Part shown: piece by piece, positions 63,101 to 64,000 of the stretch
Layout of the letters: each line of letters starts with the position of its first letter
Position numbering within the stretch: position 1 is the stretch's first letter
Source: Pelodera strongyloides
Lineage: Eukaryota > Nematoda > Chromadorea > Rhabditida > Rhabditidae
Direction: 5' to 3'
Assembly: GCA_036852015.1 (NCBI GenBank)
Contig: JAANDG010000407.1
Coordinates: 62,001 to 126,000, forward strand
Length of the DNA stretch: 64,000 nucleotides
The notes under the pieces: generated by a model
The model's database searches: none
Told to the model about the DNA's origin: nothing
The model's input: only the letters and a program-made list of their open reading frames with translations
Made by a program: the position numbers and the translations under genes

Positions 63101-63446
63101 AAATCCCCGCGGACAATGACATTGAAAATATCCGGGCTGTTCGGAAATGCATTCGGCTATTGGGTCACAATCGTGTCGAGAGTAGTCCTGACAAGGGTTT
63201 GACCCTGAAACCGATCATTATTGTTAAAGAGGTATGGTACGTGGGTTGCGAATGTTTTGCCAGTGGGCGGCACTCTGTTATGATACACAACGGAACACAA
63301 TTTGCATATAATACATTGCAAGTTGTTGTCCAGCATGTGCTTCATAAACGTGACACACCGCTTTAGATCTTACACATTCAAAAATAAGCAACAAATTTAC
63401 CTTGTGTCAATAGGGGTAATAACCCCAAAAGCCATAAAAGGCGCAT
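17988..63446 (-). CDS. mua-3: MUA-3-like giant transmembrane EGF/vWA/SEA matrix receptor
   Basis: Single-pass receptor of the nematode MUA-3/MUP-4 family. In C. elegans these sit in fibrous organelles (hemidesmosome-like) and link cuticle or matrix to epidermal intermediate filaments under muscle. I chained 85 exons from the ATG at 63446 to the TAA at 17988-17990, all joins in phase, about 3,250 codons (C. elegans MUA-3 is about 3,770; MUP-4 about 2,100). Order: signal peptide; about 12 EGF modules; vWA domain with a complete MIDAS; about 28 EGF modules; linker and cysteine-rich module; SEA 1; one EGF module; SEA 2; five EGF modules; membrane span; about 290-residue Ser/Ala-rich tail. Many EGF modules start (V/I)(N/D)EC, the calcium-binding type, and end with PGR(I/V/L)C. 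Domain order is seen; the adhesive role is known for the family; orthology to mua-3 rather than mup-4 is inferred from size. Exon positions are listed in the domain entries. Confidence 0.9.
18486..18650 (-). repeat. SINE-like dispersed repeat, copy 2
   Basis: Reverse-oriented relative of 14929-15115, sharing the GCACCGACC.GGTGGT, AAAA.GGTACC, GGCCACC, CTGGAGCGCAC and GGACTGCAGGGGCCC blocks. It sits 16 bp upstream (minus sense) of exon 84 of the MUA-3-like gene. Confidence 0.65.
18889..18953 (-). repeat. tRNA-derived sequence (SINE head or tRNA pseudogene)
   Basis: On the minus strand an A-box-like TAGTGGTGAGCATTCG is followed by a GCGT-CTGTTAT-ATGC anticodon-arm-like hairpin (GTT in anticodon position) and a B-box-like GAGTTCAGTTCCC. 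There is no matching acceptor stem, so it is not a functional tRNA. It begins about 25 nt after the 5' splice site of exon 83. Confidence 0.5.
20712..21101. mobile_element. TTAA-type foldback element, AAAGGGACAGGCCC family
   Basis: The left end TTAAAGGGACAGGCCCATCA is followed by AGTAAACCTATATTTACG; the reverse complement forms the right end, which lacks the last bases. A second inverted pair (CATATGTATACCGTAAAACT) gives a long hairpin. A second copy lies at 44068-44464. It lies in the intron between exons 80 and 79. Confidence 0.8.
22467..24850 (-). other. mua-3: Membrane-proximal EGF modules (exons 71-76)
   Basis: Exons 24760-24850, 24344-24490, 23886-24074, 23489-23624, 23135-23223, 22467-22583. 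They encode about five EGF-like modules. The last (VCGALLCDLCNSHG ... CVCTDGWSGEFCQ) is a classical non-calcium EGF immediately before the membrane span. Confidence 0.85.
22851..23034. mobile_element. TTAA MITE family A, copy 1
   Basis: TTAA-flanked element with diverged TIRs (AAAGCGAGGAATACCGTCCG ... CCGGACAGTATTCGCTTTAA) and the family interior (TTGCTCGAATTTAGCTCGA, CATTTGCATAAGCTGCAT). Intronic in the MUA-3-like gene. Confidence 0.8.
25314..26863 (-). other. mua-3: EGF module and second SEA domain (exons 66-70)
   Basis: Exons 26758-26863, 26493-26576 (Cys-rich: CDENLGEMCIAGQVCGC), 26148-26261, 25727-25807 and 25314-25441. The last three form an SEA-like domain parallel to the first: VPILVARKGSKN, then a helix (IVQRFEQGVSQCY), then WDSGLLFNATMHF. 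The paired Cys-rich-SEA units suggest an old tandem duplication. Confidence 0.78.
27100..27930 (-). other. mua-3: Cys-rich module plus first SEA domain (exons 63-65)
   Basis: Exons 27849-27930 (EVCIGGVQCGCRPGEG, last part of a cysteine-rich module), 27527-27706 and 27100-27245. The last two encode an SEA-type fold: IPFQVRVVASKEQPLFYS, then a helix (VVDRFEKDMARTF) and a strand (DGLLVKFDVQ). I see no clear GSVVV-type autocleavage site. SEA domains occur near the membrane in glycosylated receptors and in both nematode paralogues. Confidence 0.8.
27396..27502. repeat. GA-rich microsatellite
   Basis: GAGAGAGGGA-type purine run in the intron between exons 64 and 65, starting about 25 bp from the exon 64 donor. 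Confidence 0.9.
28077..30446 (+). pseudogene. Penelope-like reverse transcriptase, in-frame stops
   Basis: One frame is open from about 28080 to the TAA at 30446, apart from two TAA codons at 28782-28784 and 28788-28790. The start encodes KELFWIKLLNTAYPFGLND, the typical end of a GIY-YIG nuclease domain, so the nuclease lies N-terminal to the RT. A CHC (CxC) motif follows near 28752, then HIITGN and a KFREP motif. RT signatures are IPKLHK, GVPQGGNASPLLADL and the catalytic RYMDDIAI. An N-terminal nuclease with CxC is reported for the Naiad group of Penelope-like elements, from memory, so the subgroup call is tentative. A 5' part is missing and the two stops suggest an inactive copy. The frame is otherwise intact, so decay is recent or mild. 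Confidence 0.75.
30690..30764 (+). ncRNA. Hammerhead-like ribozyme remnant in the retroelement 3' region
   Basis: CTGATGA at 30706-30712 is followed one base later by GACCCC (30714-30719), which pairs with GGGGTC (30755-30760) directly before GAAA (30761-30764). This is the core order CUGANGA - stem II - GAAA. A second hairpin, AAGCTGTGG/CCACAGCTT (30690-30698 and 30721-30729), overlaps. Hammerhead motifs are known in Penelope-like elements, but the extra base before stem II and the unresolved stems I and III make this a degenerate or alternative structure. Confidence 0.3.
32353..32417 (-). repeat. tRNA-like sequence starting at a 5' splice site (exon 57)
   Basis: On the minus strand the intron begins GTAGGTGGTAGATGGCTTAG and contains an A-box-like GGCTTAGTGGTGAAG and a weak B-box-like AGAGCTCGGTTTC ending about 65 nt into the intron. 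Its first bases are the donor of exon 57. Confidence 0.45.
33060..33130. repeat. CGCAA-rich simple repeat
   Basis: Imperfect run of (A)CGCAA/ACGCGC units in the intron next to exon 56, ending in AAATC repeats. Confidence 0.6.
34560..34673. repeat. CT-rich microsatellite
   Basis: (TCTCTCTCTCCC/TG)n followed by a pure CT run, in the intron between exons 53 and 54. Confidence 0.9.
37162..37293. mobile_element. Small foldback, CGGCCGTATG family
   Basis: Left CTGCGGCCGTATGCTGGGAG and right TGCATACGGCCATTGGAG are inverted. It is a short relative of the 5017-5781 element and lies in the intron between exons 46 and 47. Confidence 0.5.
38485..38650. mobile_element. TTAA MITE family A, copy 2 (ends eroded)
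   Basis: Family interior with TIRs CCGGTCTGTTTTTGAAACGC and GTTTCAAAAACCGGACAG; the terminal TTAA is lost. The right end lies about 20 bp from the exon 43 donor. Confidence 0.8.
39199..39380. mobile_element. TTAA MITE family A, copy 3
   Basis: Intact TIRs (TTAAAGCGAAATACCGGCCG and its reverse complement) with TTAA at both ends, 182 bp. The right end lies 13 bp from the exon 41 donor (exon starts at 39394). Confidence 0.9.
39620..39682 (-). repeat. tRNA-like sequence starting at a 5' splice site (exon 40)
   Basis: On the minus strand the intron begins GTATGGTTGATCTCGAAGC and ends its tRNA-like part with CCCGGGTTCGATTCCATGCC: a perfect B box and a 3' CCATGC that can pair with the 5' GTATGG. 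The donor GT is the first dinucleotide of this unit. The cloverleaf is degenerate. Confidence 0.5.
43320..43490. repeat. GA-rich microsatellite (AGAGAGAAAA)n
   Basis: Long purine-only run in the intron between exons 30 and 31. Open frames across it are artefacts. Confidence 0.9.
44068..44464. mobile_element. TTAA-type foldback element, AAAGGGACAGGCCC family, copy 2
   Basis: TTAAAGGGACAGGCCCCATC left and GATGGGCCTGTCCCTTTA right, with inner inverted pairs. Similar to 20712-21101 throughout. It lies 34 bp from the exon 28 donor, in the intron between exons 28 and 29. Confidence 0.85.
45213..45388. mobile_element. TTAA MITE family A, copy 4
   Basis: TTAA at both ends, TIRs AAAGCGAAATACCGGCCGG and complement. 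The interior carries a GGTCTAATTCTAGTT variant shared with the copies at 47432 and 55634. It lies between exons 26 and 27. Confidence 0.9.
46048..46218. mobile_element. Near-perfect hairpin element (TTAA type), abutting a family A MITE
   Basis: TTAAAGCGAAATGCTAGCC at the left is inverted at the right (GGCTGGCATTTCGCTTTAA). The inner arms (TTTGCATATGATAAGCAAAT, TAGCATAGGATACAT) pair almost completely up to the centre. The right TTAA is also the left TTAA of the next element. Confidence 0.9.
46215..46392. mobile_element. TTAA MITE family A, copy 5
   Basis: Begins in the TTAA shared with the preceding hairpin; TIR and interior are typical but the final ATTTCGCTTTAA is missing. Lies between exons 24 and 25. 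Confidence 0.85.
47303..49646 (-). other. mua-3: von Willebrand factor A domain (exons 17-22)
   Basis: Exons 49529-49646, 49054-49193, 48624-48739, 48260-48324, 47812-47891, 47303-47393. MIDAS metal-site residues are all present: DGSGS in LMFLIDGSGSIGSYV, the Thr in LTRTGAAI, and the Asp in VLTDGRSQDN. The middle strand RVGLIQYSD and the later NTFAIGVTD are typical of the fold. A complete MIDAS implies a ligand-binding domain coordinated by Mg or Mn. It is flanked by EGF modules on both sides, as in MUA-3 and MUP-4. Confidence 0.92.
47432..47613. mobile_element. TTAA MITE family A, copy 6
   Basis: TTAA-flanked, TIRs AAAGCGAATTACCGGCCGG and AAAAACCGGGTGGTTTTTCG; lies between exons 21 and 22, in the von Willebrand A region. 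Confidence 0.88.
50050..51820. other. Long intron (between exons 15 and 16), non-coding
   Basis: Contains a TIR element (50292-50450) and a GA-rich run at about 51590-51640. I see no missed EGF exon, and the flanking exons already join in phase. Confidence 0.5.
50292..50450. mobile_element. Small TIR element, ATAATT...TATGCAAATTTT
   Basis: The left ATAATTCAAGCGGTATGC and right GCATACGCGAGTAATTAT are inverted repeats of about 25 bp with a few mismatches. The interior is GC-rich (GGCGCGATTTCTCG). Non-coding. Confidence 0.55.
55634..55805. mobile_element. TTAA MITE family A, copy 7
   Basis: TTAA-flanked with TIRs AAAGCAAAATACCGGCCGG and complement. It lies 24 bp beyond the exon 7 boundary, between exons 6 and 7. 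Confidence 0.88.
56131..56202 (-). repeat. tRNA-like sequence starting at a 5' splice site (exon 5)
   Basis: On the minus strand the intron begins GTAAGAAGTGGTGACATG, then an A-box-like ATGATCAAGTGGTTAAGAG and a B-box-like GATGGTTCAATTC about 65 nt in. A CT-rich run (56035-56106) follows. Confidence 0.45.
57125..57180. repeat. Homopolymer T run
   Basis: Uninterrupted run of about 54 T. It is poly(A) on the minus strand and may mark a processed insertion tail or be assembly-sensitive. Open frames over it are artefacts. Confidence 0.95.
58557..59038. mobile_element. 482-bp TTAA-type foldback
   Basis: TTAAAGGGATAGGTTCACTA at the left and GTGACCCCATCCCTTTAA at the right. The arms pair almost base for base (for example TAAACAAAGAGCATAAAAAT, CTTCCTATAAAGTTGTACTG) to a central loop near 58800. 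No coding capacity. Confidence 0.9.
59690..59727. repeat. Dispersed motif shared with 63299-63336
   Basis: AATTTGCATTTAATACATTG followed by TTGTCTAGCAT; the second copy reads AATTTGCATATAATACATTG with TTGTCCAGCAT. It is probably the end of a small repeat family; borders are not resolved. Confidence 0.4.
63401..63446 (-). other. mua-3: Exon 1: signal peptide of the MUA-3-like protein
   Basis: Encodes MRLLWLLGLLPLLTQ followed by one base of the next codon, then a GTAAAT donor. The Leu/Trp-rich core preceded by Arg is a clear secretory signal. It splices in phase to exon 2 (63052-63204), the first EGF module. The next in-frame upstream ATG possibilities lie outside this exon and add no hydrophobic stretch, so this ATG was chosen. 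Confidence 0.85.
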
Positions 63447-64000
63447 AATTAATAAGCGGTCGGAATAAAATCCCGGGTTCCTTGTTCTCGTTGTGATATA
63501 GAAAAGTGTGATCCCTTCAGTGTTTTGGATGCTTATAGCCGCGGGGGACAATAGACCTGTATTGGTTGAGCTTGGGGAAAGAGAGCCGAACGCGAAGCGC
63601 GCAAAGAGCACCCGGGGAGCGGGCTTCGCGCGCGCGTTCCCTTAGCGATGGGTGGGACCGGGAGACCACGCCCACTTTTATGGAGAGTTCTGACAACAGG
63701 TACACTTAATAATTAGTTATGTTATATGTAGAGGAAAAGATAAATTTTCTTCGAACTTCGAGCGGATATCTGCCAGCCGGGCGAGATATTTCTGTAAGAT
63801 TACAGCAATAACGATATGTGAAGTCAACGCACAGTAAAACAACGGGAAACTCTGAATTTCAAGCAAACTATGTAAAATTAAAATTTTCTGAATTTGTCAC
63901 CTCTGTACTGTGTACGTGTGTACTGTTATAGGCTAAGTATGGTTGTGATAGGATGATTCTCAAATTTTTTTTGAACATATATATATATATATATATTTAT
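63447..64000 (-). promoter_or_regulatory. Upstream region of the MUA-3-like gene
   Basis: Contains the 5' UTR and presumably promoter. A CpG-rich stretch (about 63580-63670, with GCGAAGCGCGC and CGCGCGCG) lies about 150-220 bp upstream of the ATG. No TATA box was recognised. The window ends in an AT dinucleotide run (63977-63995). Confidence 0.3.

Larger units (their letters stand above)
49888..63204 (-). other. mua-3: N-terminal EGF-like block (exons 2-16)
   Basis: Exons: 63052-63204, 56930-57079, 56587-56699, 56203-56318, 55927-55994, 55490-55610, 55171-55261, 54058-54162, 53790-53899, 53466-53587, 53015-53147, 52609-52709, 52247-52393, 51832-51981, 49888-50026. They encode about 12 six-cysteine modules, mostly calcium-binding type (VDEC, VNEC, INEC) with C(R/Q)C.GY/GF..D.S and PGR.C endings. 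Exon 7 has an unusual ECDVGDPMSCDQ opening. Exon 12 (53015-53147) contains a Gln/Asp-rich spacer before its last cysteines, and its donor is the non-consensus GTCGGT. Confidence 0.88.

Noticed and set aside
1..64000. CRISPR arrays, operons or other prokaryotic features
   Set aside because: Spliced eukaryotic genes throughout; the only regular tandem array (4269-4406) has no spacers.

Overview
The window is AT-rich, intron-dense animal DNA and almost certainly nematode. The main evidence is a giant minus-strand gene whose domain order matches the nematode matrix receptor MUA-3 (relative MUP-4): signal peptide, EGF-like modules, a von Willebrand A domain, a long EGF array, two SEA domains each followed by EGF modules, one membrane span and a Ser/Ala-rich tail. 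I could chain 85 exons by hand from the ATG at 63446 down to the stop at 17988. Every splice junction keeps phase, giving about 3,250 codons. The clade within nematodes cannot be told from this window.

Layout: 1-6600 holds no gene I recognise, only repeats (a 43-bp tandem array, a GC-rich foldback and a TIR element). At 6616-9199 a putative minus-strand multi-exon gene lies between inverted repeats. From 9200 to 12500 only a broken ORF and low-complexity DNA are seen. A compact secreted M13 (neprilysin-like) metallopeptidase gene occupies 12550-16571 on the plus strand; 11 exons splice in phase to 421 residues with all the catalytic residues of the family. It is convergent with the MUA-3-like gene (17988-63446), which fills the rest of the window. 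Intron 1 of that gene is 5.97 kb and separates the signal-peptide exon and first EGF exon from the body.

The introns are loaded with transposon-derived DNA. There are several families of TTAA-flanked miniature elements, long near-perfect hairpins, and a degenerate Penelope-like retroelement (28013 to about 30900) antisense to the host gene, with two in-frame stops and a ribozyme-like 3' region. There are also tRNA-like sequences. Five of these, in sense orientation, sit at or just inside the 5' splice site of an intron, and one TTAA element ends exactly at a 3' splice site. Repeat-supplied splice sites (introner-like behaviour) are therefore the observation most worth following up.

Functionally, the two confident genes are unrelated neighbours: a cell-surface receptor expected to tie the cuticle to intermediate filaments through hemidesmosome-like organelles, and a secreted zinc peptidase.
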